Shown here piece by piece: positions 38,691 through 46,836 of a stretch of 64,000 nt of DNA. The stretch comes from Pseudomonas gingeri (GTDB taxonomy: Bacteria; Pseudomonadota; Gammaproteobacteria; Pseudomonadales; Pseudomonadaceae): assembly GCF_013386165.1 (NCBI RefSeq), contig NZ_JACAOS010000001.1:581034-645033 (forward strand), read 5' to 3'. The notes under the pieces were generated by a model, which made no database searches, had not been told where the DNA came from, and worked only from the letters and a program-made list of their open reading frames with translations. Position 1 is the stretch's first letter. Each line of letters starts with the position of its first letter. The position numbers were made by a program, and so were the translations under genes.

Positions 38691-38977
38691 TAGGCTCCGA
38701 TCCAATTTTTCTCAGTTTTCTGGGCTGTGTCGTGGCATACGCTATTCTCTTGGTGTTGTCGGCGCTCGTCGGGTCAGAGCGTTTTACCAGCGGTACGAGT
38801 TGATAATCACGCGCTTATGTGGCGTGATGTTTATCGGCTTTGCCGTCAACGCGCAGGTCCATGCGTTGCTGGGGTTGATGCCGAACAAGGCTTGAATCTG
38901 CTGCAAGGGGAGGGCAGGAGGCCGGTATTTCCATGGATAGACGTTGACGCTTACTTTTTTTGGGCGATCTCTTTCTG

Positions 38978-40255
38978 ATGGAATCCAAGACTGTCACACC
39001 GCTGGCCAGCTTTATCGACTTGCTGATGGACGCCGTGTGCGCGGTGGATGTTGAAGGGCGATTCGTCTTTGTCAGCGCCGCCTGCGAGCGGGTTTTTGGT
39101 TACACCCAGGACGAACTGATTGGCACGCCGATGATCGACCTGGTGCTTCCGGCCGACCGGGAGCGCACCTTGATGGCGGCCAGCGAAATCATGGGCGGCC
39201 AGCCCAAGCCATATTTTGAAAACCGCTACGTGCGCAAGGACGGCCAGGTGGTACACATCATGTGGTCGGCACGCTGGTCCGAAGTCGACCAGTTGCGCAT
39301 CGCCGTGGCCCGGGACGTCACCGAGCGCAAACTGGCGGAGTCCCGGCAGGCGGCGCTCTACGCGATTTCCGAAGCCGCCCACGCTACGGAGGACCTGCTG
39401 GCGCTGTTCCAGCGGGTGCATCAGATCATCGGTGAATGGCTGCCGGCGGAAAACTTCGGCGTGGCGCTGTACGATCAGGCGCGTGACCAACTGAGTTTCC
39501 CCTACCTCATTGACGATCGGCGTGAGCCGCACAGTGTCGACGGTCATTGTGCCGAGGTCGTACGTAGCGGCCAGCCATTGTTGTTGAACATTGAAGGCGC
39601 GCCCTCCTGCCTGGGCGTACCGCTGAACTCCCAGAACGGCACCATTGGTGCGCTGCTGGTGAAAAGCAGCGGCGGCGAGCGCTATACCGAACATGATCAG
39701 GAACTGCTGCAATTCGTTTCGGCGCAGGTCGCGGCGGCTATCGAGCGCAAGCAATTGCATGCGCGACTGGAGTACATGGCGCGCTACGACCAACTGACTC
39801 ACCTGCCCAACCGGGGTTTCCTGCAGGAACGCCTGAAGGCCGCCTTGGTTCGGGCTCAGCGAGAGGGTGGGCTACTGGCGTTGCTTTATGTCGATCTGGA
39901 CAAATTCAAGCAGGTCAACGACAGCTTTGGGCATGCGGTGGGCGATCTGCTCCTGCAGGAAGTGGCTCGGCGTCTGCAACGATGTGTCCGGGATACCGAC
40001 ACCGTGGCGCGTATCGGTGGTGACGAGTTCGTTATTCTGCTGGAGTATTTGCAGCAACCGGAGCATGCGAACCGAGTGGCCGACAAGGTCCGCAGACTGC
40101 TGGGCGAGCCCGTGCAATGGGAGGATTGTGGTCTGATCGTCGTGGCCAGTATCGGGATTGCGCTGTATCCGGAAAATGGCCAAGAGGCGCAGCAACTGTT
40201 CAAGCATGCGGATGAGGCCATGTATGGGGTCAAGCGGGGGGTGGTGACGCACTGA
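38978..40255 (+). CDS. PAS-GAF-GGDEF diguanylate cyclase
   Basis: 425-residue soluble sensor enzyme. A PAS domain (about 10-125, CAVDVEGRFVFVSAACERVFGY) is followed by a GAF domain (about 135-255, CLGVPLNSQNGTIGALLV) and a GGDEF domain. The active motif is IGGDEF, and RDTD lies five residues before it, the standard inhibitory site. It is expected to make c-di-GMP in response to a ligand or redox cue. I chose ATG 38978 because the frame begins earlier only with TTG. No strong ribosome binding site is visible. Confidence 0.87.
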   Translation: MESKTVTPLASFIDLLMDAVCAVDVEGRFVFVSAACERVFGYTQDELIGTPMIDLVLPADRERTLMAASEIMGGQPKPYFENRYVRKDGQVVHIMWSARWSEVDQLRIAVARDVTERKLAESRQAALYAISEAAHATEDLLALFQRVHQIIGEWLPAENFGVALYDQARDQLSFPYLIDDRREPHSVDGHCAEVVRSGQPLLLNIEGAPSCLGVPLNSQNGTIGALLVKSSGGERYTEHDQELLQFVSAQVAAAIERKQLHARLEYMARYDQLTHLPNRGFLQERLKAALVRAQREGGLLALLYVDLDKFKQVNDSFGHAVGDLLLQEVARRLQRCVRDTDTVARIGGDEFVILLEYLQQPEHANRVADKVRRLLGEPVQWEDCGLIVVASIGIALYPENGQEAQQLFKHADEAMYGVKRGVVTH

Positions 40256-40360
40256 CAGAGGCGATTGTAGGTATTTGTATCTGTGCTTGTACAATATCGC
40301 TAAAGTTCGGTGGTTCCAGGCCGATGTCAGGGAGACATATTCCCTGAGTGAGTTTTGGTC

Positions 40361-40825
40361 ATGGTTTCCATCAGCAGCGTTACCATCAATGCGCCTAATG
40401 CCGTCGCGTCCTCCTCGCTCGGTACTGCGAAGTCCACCGATACCGATACAGTCAGCAAGACCAAAATTGCGAAGCCCGCCAATACCGATCAAGACAGCAA
40501 GACCAAAGATGAAAGCTCATCCGGGGTCAAGGTCAACCTGTCCGGTGCCGGGATCAATGCGTCCAACGCTGCCCAGGCGGCCTCCTCGGAGCCGGATAAC
40601 ATCAAGCAACTGCGCAAGCAGATCGAGCTGTTGCAGAAGATGATCGCCCAGAAACAGGCCGAGCTGCAGCAGCTTCAGGCGAACCATAATATGAGTCCGG
40701 AGCAGAAGGCTGCGCAGGTCAACGCCCTGAATGGTGAGTTGTCGGCTCTGTACGGATCGCTGGCCGCTCTGAACGGTGCGTTGATTAAGGCGTTGAAGTT
40801 GCAGGGAGGGGGCGGCGCTAATTAA
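40361..40825 (+). CDS. FlxA-like coiled-coil protein
   Basis: 154-residue protein with a Ser/Thr/Lys-rich, low-complexity first half (VSISSVTINAPNAV, then KTKIAKPANTDQDSKTKD) and a heptad-repeat second half (IKQLRKQIELLQKMIAQKQ, then LQQLQANHNMSPEQK). This layout matches FlxA-like proteins, small coiled-coil proteins linked to the flagellar regulon in enterics but of unknown role. No signal peptide. GAGTGAG lies nine bases before the ATG. Ends with a glycine tail. Confidence 0.62.
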   Translation: MVSISSVTINAPNAVASSSLGTAKSTDTDTVSKTKIAKPANTDQDSKTKDESSSGVKVNLSGAGINASNAAQAASSEPDNIKQLRKQIELLQKMIAQKQAELQQLQANHNMSPEQKAAQVNALNGELSALYGSLAALNGALIKALKLQGGGGAN

Positions 40826-41010
40826 TGGCTTGGTTCTGACCTCGAGAGTGCCGGGGGCTGTAGGTGTCTGCTCGAAAAATGATGGGGATTTTGATATCAA
40901 AAAAAATGAATTCAAATAGCAATATTATGAGTTTGTCAGCGGTGTCCGGTGTTGCCAAAATACGGGTCTGATTTCAAGAACGCTCTTTTTCGTGCCTCCC
41001 CCGGTACACA

Positions 41011-41037
41011 GGCTCATTACTATTAATGAGCCTTTTT
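41011..41037 (+). terminator. Terminator before the HPP gene
   Basis: GGCTCATTA, CTAT, TAATGAGCC and five T. It closes the transcript from the FlxA-like gene and lies 15 bases before the next start codon. Confidence 0.8.
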
Positions 41038-41051
41038 ATTGAACGTAAAAA

Positions 41052-41828
41052 ATGATCAAGTCTATTTTGTCGAGTTTTTATCCGGCGCCACTCAATACAA
41101 GGCCTGGAGAATGGCTGCGCGCGTCTATGGGGGCGTGTGCAGGTGTTCTTGTTACGGCCTGGGTATGCCAATACTTTTATGGGCTGGAGCTGACGCTTCA
41201 CCTTGTCGGCCCGGTAGGTGCCTCCGCTGTTTTATTGTTCGCTGTTTCTACGGGAGCGTTGGCTCAGCCCTGGTCGATAGTCGGCAGTTATTTTGTCGCG
41301 ACGGTGGCGGCGCTGATAGCCGTGTCGCTACTCGGCCATTCTTTTTTAAGCGCCGGTGTCGCGGTGGGATTGGCCATTGGTGGTATGTGTATTCTTCGCT
41401 GCCTGCACCCTCCCGGTGGTGCCATGGCGCTCTGTGTGGTCCTGTCTCAAACCGATTTGGCACCCTTGGGGCTATCCGTTTTTTATCCCGTCATGCTCAA
41501 TGCCGGAATGCTCCTGGGATGTGCATTGGTATTTAATAATCTGACAGGCGTGCGCTATCCCAAAGCCCATATCAACCCCGCCACGGAGATCAGCCAAGCG
41601 CAAAATATCTCTCCGTTCGAGAGGGCAAGTTTTAATAGTGATGACCTTGATGCTGCTTTGGCGGAGGTTGAGGGATTTGTTGACGTGACAAGAGAAGACC
41701 TGGAAAGAATCATTCGTTCCACTGAAATGCACGCTTCAAGACGACGTATGGGTGATATCCAGGCGTCCCGGATCGCGTCGAAGGAGGCTGTCAGGGAGCC
41801 CGGTCAGATCAGCGGATCCCAGCGTTGA
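41052..41828 (+). CDS. HPP-family membrane protein lacking its CBS domains
   Basis: 258-residue protein whose first ~165 residues form the HPP membrane domain (four or five helices, with the HPP signature in RCLHPPGGAMAL). Family proteins implicated in nitrite transport usually continue with two CBS domains (total about 380). Here the linker DVTREDLERIIRSTEMHA is present, but the frame ends soon after GDIQASRIASKEAV, which still resembles the first strand of a CBS domain. The 3' end overlaps the convergent LysR gene by 25 bases. Either a natural short form or a truncated gene. Confidence 0.8.
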   Translation: MIKSILSSFYPAPLNTRPGEWLRASMGACAGVLVTAWVCQYFYGLELTLHLVGPVGASAVLLFAVSTGALAQPWSIVGSYFVATVAALIAVSLLGHSFLSAGVAVGLAIGGMCILRCLHPPGGAMALCVVLSQTDLAPLGLSVFYPVMLNAGMLLGCALVFNNLTGVRYPKAHINPATEISQAQNISPFERASFNSDDLDAALAEVEGFVDVTREDLERIIRSTEMHASRRRMGDIQASRIASKEAVREPGQISGSQR

Positions 41829-42667
41829 GACCAGTCGTTGTCCCGAGTGACAATATCTTTCAATAGCCTTATCGCAAGCTGTAGTTCGGCTGATGATCGG
41901 CTACGAGAATAGACCAGGAAAGTCGGGTAGCTGAACTCCGGGGCGGAGCTGACGCGTTCAAGAATCCCGCTTTCAATATAGGACTGCACGACACGGGTTC
42001 TGAAGTAGCCTGATCCGCCGTTGTCGAGGATATATTGCAGCGCCACGGGGCCCAGGTTGAAGGACAGCGCCGCCTTGGCCTTTTCCGGTAATGCGGCATC
42101 ATGGGATTGCCGAAAACCGTCGCCCCAATCGATGTAGACATAAGGGTCCGGTTTGGCGATCAAGCGGACCAGGATCAGTTTCTCTTCGAGAATCTTTTCG
42201 ACCTGCAAATCAGGCCAATACGTCGGCTGATAAACCAGAGCGGCATCCAAAAGGCCCAGCTCCAGTTGCCGCAACAGCATTGACCCATCTCTTATCTCGG
42301 TCTTGATTGCATGGGTCGGTACGGCTTTCTGGATTTCGCGAACCCAGTCCAGGATCAGTGGGTTGCACAGGCTGACTTCACCGCCGATGTGCAAGATCTT
42401 GTGGAAGCCTTCGGGCAGGGGTAAATCCCTGACGGCGGCTTCCCAGGTTTGAACCAGCTGATTGGCATAAACAACGAAGGCTTCGCCGTCCGCCGTCAGT
42501 TTGGCGCCTGCTCTGTTGCGCACAAATAATTTGCTGTTGAGGCTGCTTTCCAATTTTTGCACGCGGGCGGTGATCGCTGTCTGGGTGACATGCAAGCGCT
42601 CCGCGGCGGCAATCAAGCTGCCGCATCTGACGATTTCCAGGAAAGTTTTAGCCAGCTCGATATCCAT
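41804..42667 (-). CDS. LysR-family transcriptional regulator
   Basis: 287-residue regulator. The HTH part is MDIELAKTFLEIVRCGSLIAAAERL and VTQTAITARVQKLE. The substrate domain has LHIGGEVSLCNPLILDWVRE. No divergent target gene is next to it; an intergenic region of about 350 bases separates it from a lipoprotein gene. Its last 25 bases overlap the end of the HPP gene. Confidence 0.87.
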   Translation of the reverse strand: MDIELAKTFLEIVRCGSLIAAAERLHVTQTAITARVQKLESSLNSKLFVRNRAGAKLTADGEAFVVYANQLVQTWEAAVRDLPLPEGFHKILHIGGEVSLCNPLILDWVREIQKAVPTHAIKTEIRDGSMLLRQLELGLLDAALVYQPTYWPDLQVEKILEEKLILVRLIAKPDPYVYIDWGDGFRQSHDAALPEKAKAALSFNLGPVALQYILDNGGSGYFRTRVVQSYIESGILERVSSAPEFSYPTFLVYSRSRSSAELQLAIRLLKDIVTRDNDWSQRWDPLI

Positions 42668-43021
42668 GCTTATGCGCCAGGAAATACGTTATGGAGCCAT
42701 GCGAAGGCAGGCCTTGTAAAGCTCAGTCAGGGCGTGCTTTTTCAGCGCTACGGCCTGTGCTTGCCAGACCATGATGCACTCCGGATAACGGGTGTTCACT
42801 TCAGGCAATTCCGTTCTTGACCTGGGCTTCGAACCCACTCAGGACCGCCTTGCAGGCTGGGTGCGCGGCGCGGTTGTCGCATGGTGGCTATCTTCTTTCA
42901 GCCTTTTCCGATTTTCAGTCATCTTTCTAGGGTATGGCCTTTTGTTATTACTGGCGGCTCTCTAGAATTCGCCCGGCGCTCCGGCCATGGAGGCGCTATG
43001 CCATCAATTAAGGAAGTTGTC
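42668..43021. other. Intergenic region between LysR and lipoprotein genes
   Basis: About 350 bases. It should hold the divergent promoters of the LysR and lipoprotein genes. I see no hairpin, tRNA or supportable small ORF. Confidence 0.3.
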
Positions 43022-43657
43022 ATGCAAATGGGAAAAATTCTGGGCTTGGCTCTGATGCTCGGGCTGAGTGGTTGCGCAAGCTTCACCAAGGACGAAGTCG
43101 CTCCGGTGAAACTGCCCTCGATGTCGAGCTATTCGAACAAGCCGAATGTCTATGTGGACTTCAAGTTCTACCAGGGCGTGCCAAAAAGCCCTTCAGCCGT
43201 TGAAGTTCCGCAAGCACGCGACATGCTCAAGCCTGAGTTGCAAAAAGTGCTGAACGATTCCGGGCTCTTTGGTCGGGTCACGCTGGATGAGTTCCAGAAG
43301 CAGCCTGGTGATTACAACTTGCACCTCAAGGTGTACAACCATCCAGCGGGTGGTGGTGCAATGGTCATGGGCTTTATCAGTGGTCTCAGCCTCATGATCA
43401 TCCCGGCGATCGCCACCGATCAATACACCATGAGTCTCGAGGCGGTTGACCAACAAGGGGCAGCAATCAGCAATGGCAGTAACCATGACTCGATCAATAC
43501 CTGGATGGGGATCTGGTTTGTGCCTTTGATGGGCAACACCCCAAAAGCGGCCATCAATGACACTTTCAGCCGCCAGGTCAATGCGCTGCTCAAGCAAATG
43601 GTCGAGAGCAATAGCCTGAAATACTCGGCACTCGACTCAGGCGTACCACGGGCCTGA
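43022..43657 (+). CDS. Lipoprotein of unknown function
   Basis: 211-residue lipoprotein (MQMGKILGLALMLGLSGCAS, cysteine at 18). The mature part has VYVDFKFYQGV, then DEFQKQPGDYNLHLKVYNHP, and a hydrophobic stretch GGGAMVMGFISGLSLMIIPA in the middle that may insert in a membrane. AAGGAAG lies five bases before the ATG. It faces another lipoprotein gene across a shared terminator. Confidence 0.72.
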   Translation: MQMGKILGLALMLGLSGCASFTKDEVAPVKLPSMSSYSNKPNVYVDFKFYQGVPKSPSAVEVPQARDMLKPELQKVLNDSGLFGRVTLDEFQKQPGDYNLHLKVYNHPAGGGAMVMGFISGLSLMIIPAIATDQYTMSLEAVDQQGAAISNGSNHDSINTWMGIWFVPLMGNTPKAAINDTFSRQVNALLKQMVESNSLKYSALDSGVPRA

Positions 43658-43662
43658 TAAAC

Positions 43663-43687
43663 AAAGGGCCGCATAGCGGCCCTTTTT
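43663..43687. terminator. Terminator between convergent lipoprotein genes
   Basis: AAAGGGCCGC, ATA, GCGGCCCTTTTT, six bases after the first gene's stop and close to the end of the second, so it can serve both. Confidence 0.9.
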
Positions 43688-43691
43688 ACTC

Positions 43692-44237
43692 TTACTTAAG
43701 GGCCTGGATGAATTGTGGGTCGCTGTACAAGGACTTCAGCAAATCACGGACCATCGGGTTGTAGGCATTAGCGGCGTTCGGAATCGCAATAGCTCCGATA
43801 AAACTGCTGTTCCACTCGTGGTTCACATCTTTGGTCGCGTCGTAGACCACCTCATTGCCCTTGAGCAGGGTAAAGCGGGCAGAGAGTTGGCCGGTACCGC
43901 TACTGGCTCCGGCCGTCAGCTCATTCTTGACCAGCAATACATTCAGGTGCCGCTCCGCTTGCGGATCCAGCAGGCCGGCTTTGCGCAGCTCTTCGTTGAT
44001 GGCCTGTTGAATATGCAGGGGGATGCTGCCACTCGGCGAGCGGATCGAATTGGCCCGAACCGTCAGCGAGTCCTGGCCAGGGGCCGCCGTCACCTGGGCA
44101 TTGCTGATCGATTGCAGCGGTGGGGTCTGCTTGAGCTGTTGGACGTTCTCGTAACTCGGCTCATAACGCGTCATGGTTACACCACAACCTTGCAGCAGCA
44201 GGGCGAGCAATGGGACCAACAGAAGGGACTTTTTCAC
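43692..44237 (-). CDS. Lipoprotein of unknown function
   Basis: 181-residue lipoprotein (LALLLQGCGVTM, cysteine at 18). The mature part has VTMTRYEPSYENVQQLKQTP, then RSPSGSIPLHIQQAINEEL and LLKGNEVVYDATKDVNHEW, with a hydrophobic FIGAIAIPNAANAY near the end. The pattern is like small envelope lipoproteins with the YajG/LptE-like fold, but this is only a resemblance. Convergent with the preceding lipoprotein gene. Confidence 0.72.
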   Translation of the reverse strand: MKKSLLLVPLLALLLQGCGVTMTRYEPSYENVQQLKQTPPLQSISNAQVTAAPGQDSLTVRANSIRSPSGSIPLHIQQAINEELRKAGLLDPQAERHLNVLLVKNELTAGASSGTGQLSARFTLLKGNEVVYDATKDVNHEWNSSFIGAIAIPNAANAYNPMVRDLLKSLYSDPQFIQALK

Positions 44238-44381
44238 GGCATATCCTTGCGTGAGTGACGGGAGGCCGGATTATCGTTAGATGGCCTATAGCTATCAACT
44301 GTGTTGCGGCTTTGATCTGAAAAAAGGAAGGAAAGGGGGGCTGTGTTCCTGATGCCAGTCAGTTAAGCGAATACGGGCTCT

Positions 44382-44496
44382 TGTAGGAGCAGCCGGTCGA
44401 CGCTCGATTGCTCGCCATGGACGTTAACGATAACGCAGCGTTTGCTGGGTAAATGCGGCGCTCTCAGGTCCATCGCGAGCAAGCTCGCTCCTACAA
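44382..44496. repeat. REPIN-like element with a degenerate left arm
   Basis: A standard right REP (CATCGCGAGCAAGCTCGCTC, 44471-44490, then CTACAA) pairs with a weaker left arm starting TTGTAGGAGCAGCCGG at 44381. The inner part shares AACGATAACGC with the REPIN at 57003. Confidence 0.75.
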
Positions 44497-44519
44497 AAAA
44501 ACCTTAAATTGCGTACCTG

Positions 44520-44855
44520 TCAGTTTGTTACTGATGGCGATTCTTCTTCCAGCAACGAGTCCATCTGCCGTTGAGCCAGTTCGATCAAATGCACCACGCC
44601 CATTGCTACCTTGCGATGGGGGGCGGTGAGGTTGTTGGCGTTTTCGTAGGCCGTGGCGGCAGCGGAGTCCAGGATCGAACTGGCGTTGATCAGGGTTTCT
44701 TCGCGACTTTGAGATCCGCCGCGTTTTGCGGTGATGTTGGATCGTTCCGGTGGATTGTCTTGCGGCAGGTAGTGAGACAAGGCACGGTCGGCGGCTTTGG
44801 GATCGATGGTTTCTGCGTTGAGTGAACGCGGCGGGTTGGGTGTGACTTTGTACAT
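44520..44855 (-). CDS. DUF6124-family protein
   Basis: 111-residue soluble protein that begins MYKVTPNPPRSLNAET and ends in a helical part (KVAMGVVHLIELAQRQMDSL) that is typical of the DUF6124 (formerly DUF3077) proteins, which are numerous and paralogous in P. fluorescens and of unknown role. The Shine-Dalgarno TAGGAG is part of a segment repeated in a structured leader upstream, so translation is probably controlled by RNA folding. Confidence 0.85.
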   Translation of the reverse strand: MYKVTPNPPRSLNAETIDPKAADRALSHYLPQDNPPERSNITAKRGGSQSREETLINASSILDSAAATAYENANNLTAPHRKVAMGVVHLIELAQRQMDSLLEEESPSVTN

Positions 44856-44865
44856 GACAGTAACT

Positions 44866-45086
44866 CCTAACGCATCAATGGGAGCTACCAGCTTTCGCGA
44901 CTAAACGAATGGAGTGGCAGCTGTACGCAGGTTAGTCGACCGGAGCGTTAGGAACCCGGCGCACCCGAGGGTGCCCTGCGCACAGCCACCATAAAACACA
45001 GGCGTAAAAAAACACCTGGTGGAAGGTGGCGCATGGGCCTAACGACTGCCTGGGCGACTAAACCCGGTCACTGATTTGGCAGTGAC
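44866..45086 (-). promoter_or_regulatory. Structured leader of the DUF6124 gene (switch-like)
   Basis: On the minus strand the leader has two copies of GTTTAGTCGC...CGTTAGG: 45063-45038 and 44906-44866. The second copy ends in the Shine-Dalgarno (GCGTTAGGAG). Between them lies the complementary segment CCTAACGC...CGACTAAC (44952-44931). The middle can pair with either copy, and pairing with the second hides the ribosome binding site. A perfect seven-base hairpin (45067-45086) begins the leader. The folding is inferred from the sequence only. Confidence 0.5.
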
Positions 45087-45170
45087 GAATCGAAGACTAG
45101 CCACTGGTATCGGCAGGCGCAAGCGGGTTGGATTTTCTAGGAAATTTCAGTCAATGGAAAGAGAGTTGTC

Positions 45171-45190
45171 CTGCTGGCTCGGCAAAATCA
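45171..45190 (+). repeat. Left copy of an imperfect direct repeat around the orphan nuclease
   Basis: CTGCTGGCTCGGCAAAATCA matches CTGCTGGTTCGGCATAATCA at 46407-46426 in 18 of 20 positions. The two flank a segment of about 1.2 kb that contains only the nuclease gene. Confidence 0.55.
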
Positions 45191-45310
45191 CTCAGGACGC
45201 TGTCTCCGTTTCGGGAGGCGCCTTTCTTTGTGCTGTTTTATGTCTACTCTCAAGAACGGTCACTTTGCCATCATTCTCGTCAATGGATCTGAACAGGTCA
45301 GAGGTCGTTC

Positions 45311-46396
45311 ATGGAATTTTTTGAAAAGCTCGCCAGTCTCGCCGCCAAAGTGCGTCTTCAAAGCGCTGCTATTCAGACGGAAGAGGCGACCAAAAACGCC
45401 TTCGTCATGCCCTTTATCAATACTGTTCTAGGCTACGATGTTTTTGATCCGCAGGAGGTGACACCAGAATTTGTCTGCGATGTGGGGACGAAGAAAGGTG
45501 AAAAGATTGATTACGCTATCATGAAGGACGGTGAGGTCCAGATTCTGATTGAGTGCAAAAAAATTGGCGAGTCACTCAATCTCAACCACGCCTCTCAATT
45601 ATTTCGCTATTTTCATGTCACCAGTGCTCGGATTTCGATCCTGACCAACGGCCAAGTCTATAAATTTTTCACTGACCTTGATGCCCCTAACAAGATGGAC
45701 GAGAAGCCTTTTCTGGAGCTCGACTTACTGGACATCGACGAGTACTCGGTACCAGAGCTGACCAAGTTGACGAAATCAGCTTTCGATGTGGATTCGATCA
45801 TCAATGCCGCAGGAGAGCTGAAGTATGTCAGTCAGATCAAGAAGGTTATCGCCTCTCAAGTCAGCAAGCCCGATGACGATTTTGTCAAAGTCTTTGCAAG
45901 TCGAGTTTACGATGGAGTCATAACCCAAAAGGTACGCGAGCAGTTTTATGAGTTGACCAGAAAGGCGTTAGCGCAGTTTCTCAATGACCAAATCAATGAT
46001 CGTCTCAAGTCCGCAATGAGCGGTGCGCTTCAACCGACGGTCAGTTCGCTTCCTGTTGCTACGGAGGGCGTAAGCAGCACAGTTGATGATGTCGACTCGG
46101 AAGCTAAAGTTCTGACGACATTGGAGGAACTGGAGGGGTATCACATTGTTCGTGCCATGGTGCGTTCTGTCGTTGATGCGAAACGTATCGTGCAACGGGA
46201 CACCCAGAGCTACTTCGGTATCCTGCTGGATGATAACAATCGTAAGCCGATTTGCCGTCTGCATTTTAATCGTTCACAGAAATATATAGGGATTTTTGAC
46301 GAAGAAAAGAACGAGACACGGCACCCGATCAACTCGGTGGACGATATTTATGAGTACTCGGACCGCTTGAAGAAAACGGTAGGATATTATATGTGA
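45311..46396 (+). CDS. Orphan HsdR_N-type restriction endonuclease-like protein
   Basis: 361-residue protein whose N-terminal ~150 residues match the type I restriction HsdR N-terminal nuclease fold: IDYAIMKDG carries the aspartate (D67) and ILIECKK the E81-x-K83 pair of the PD-(D/E)xK site. After FLELDLLDIDEY comes a helical middle and a C-terminal domain (about 275-361) with RDTQSYFGILLDDNNR and KPICRLHFN. There is no helicase domain and no neighbouring hsdM or hsdS. The codon usage is more AT-rich than that of the core genes. It is likely acquired, with a role in defence possible but not shown. Confidence 0.8.
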   Translation: MEFFEKLASLAAKVRLQSAAIQTEEATKNAFVMPFINTVLGYDVFDPQEVTPEFVCDVGTKKGEKIDYAIMKDGEVQILIECKKIGESLNLNHASQLFRYFHVTSARISILTNGQVYKFFTDLDAPNKMDEKPFLELDLLDIDEYSVPELTKLTKSAFDVDSIINAAGELKYVSQIKKVIASQVSKPDDDFVKVFASRVYDGVITQKVREQFYELTRKALAQFLNDQINDRLKSAMSGALQPTVSSLPVATEGVSSTVDDVDSEAKVLTTLEELEGYHIVRAMVRSVVDAKRIVQRDTQSYFGILLDDNNRKPICRLHFNRSQKYIGIFDEEKNETRHPINSVDDIYEYSDRLKKTVGYYM

Positions 46397-46406
46397 CGGT
46401 ATTGCT

Positions 46407-46426
46407 CTGCTGGTTCGGCATAATCA
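46407..46426 (+). repeat. Right copy of the imperfect direct repeat
   Basis: CTGCTGGTTCGGCATAATCA, ten bases after the nuclease stop; matches the copy at 45171 in 18 of 20 positions. Confidence 0.55.
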
Positions 46427-46476
46427 TTTACTAACGTCTGACGACAAGATTCGGGGGGCTCCCAGAATCTTGCGCG

Positions 46477-46836
46477 TCATGCAACATCCGCGAGCAAGCA
46501 CTCATAAGGAATCCGCAAACCGTCATGCAAGCGCTTGATCATCGACAGACTGAGTTTGCGTTTGCGATTCAATACTTCGGAGACGCGCCCGCTTGATCCG
46601 AGGAAGGGCTCTAGATCGCGAGGGGTCAGGCCCTGCTGATCCATGCGAAATTTAATCGCTTCAATCGGGTCGGAAGGTGGCATTGGATAATGCTCGTCTT
46701 CGTATTTTTCGATGAGCAACGCAAGAATTTCCAGCTCATCCCCTTCAGGCGAACCGATTTCTGCGCCCCACAACTGCTCCATACGAGCAAAGGCGGCGCT
46801 CAGGTCTTCTTGGTTGTGAATGGGTTTAATATTCAT
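46477..46836 (-). CDS. higA: HigA-type antitoxin
   Basis: 119-residue antitoxin with a C-terminal Xre-like HTH (LTPRDLEPFLGSSGRVSEVL, then RKLSLSMIKRLHDGL) and an N-terminal toxin-binding part (IHNQEDLSAAFARMEQLW). The start overlaps the toxin stop by one base (TAATG), so toxin first and antitoxin second, the order typical of higBA. The complex would repress from the palindrome at 47149. Confidence 0.87.
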   Translation of the reverse strand: MNIKPIHNQEDLSAAFARMEQLWGAEIGSPEGDELEILALLIEKYEDEHYPMPPSDPIEAIKFRMDQQGLTPRDLEPFLGSSGRVSEVLNRKRKLSLSMIKRLHDGLRIPYECLLADVA

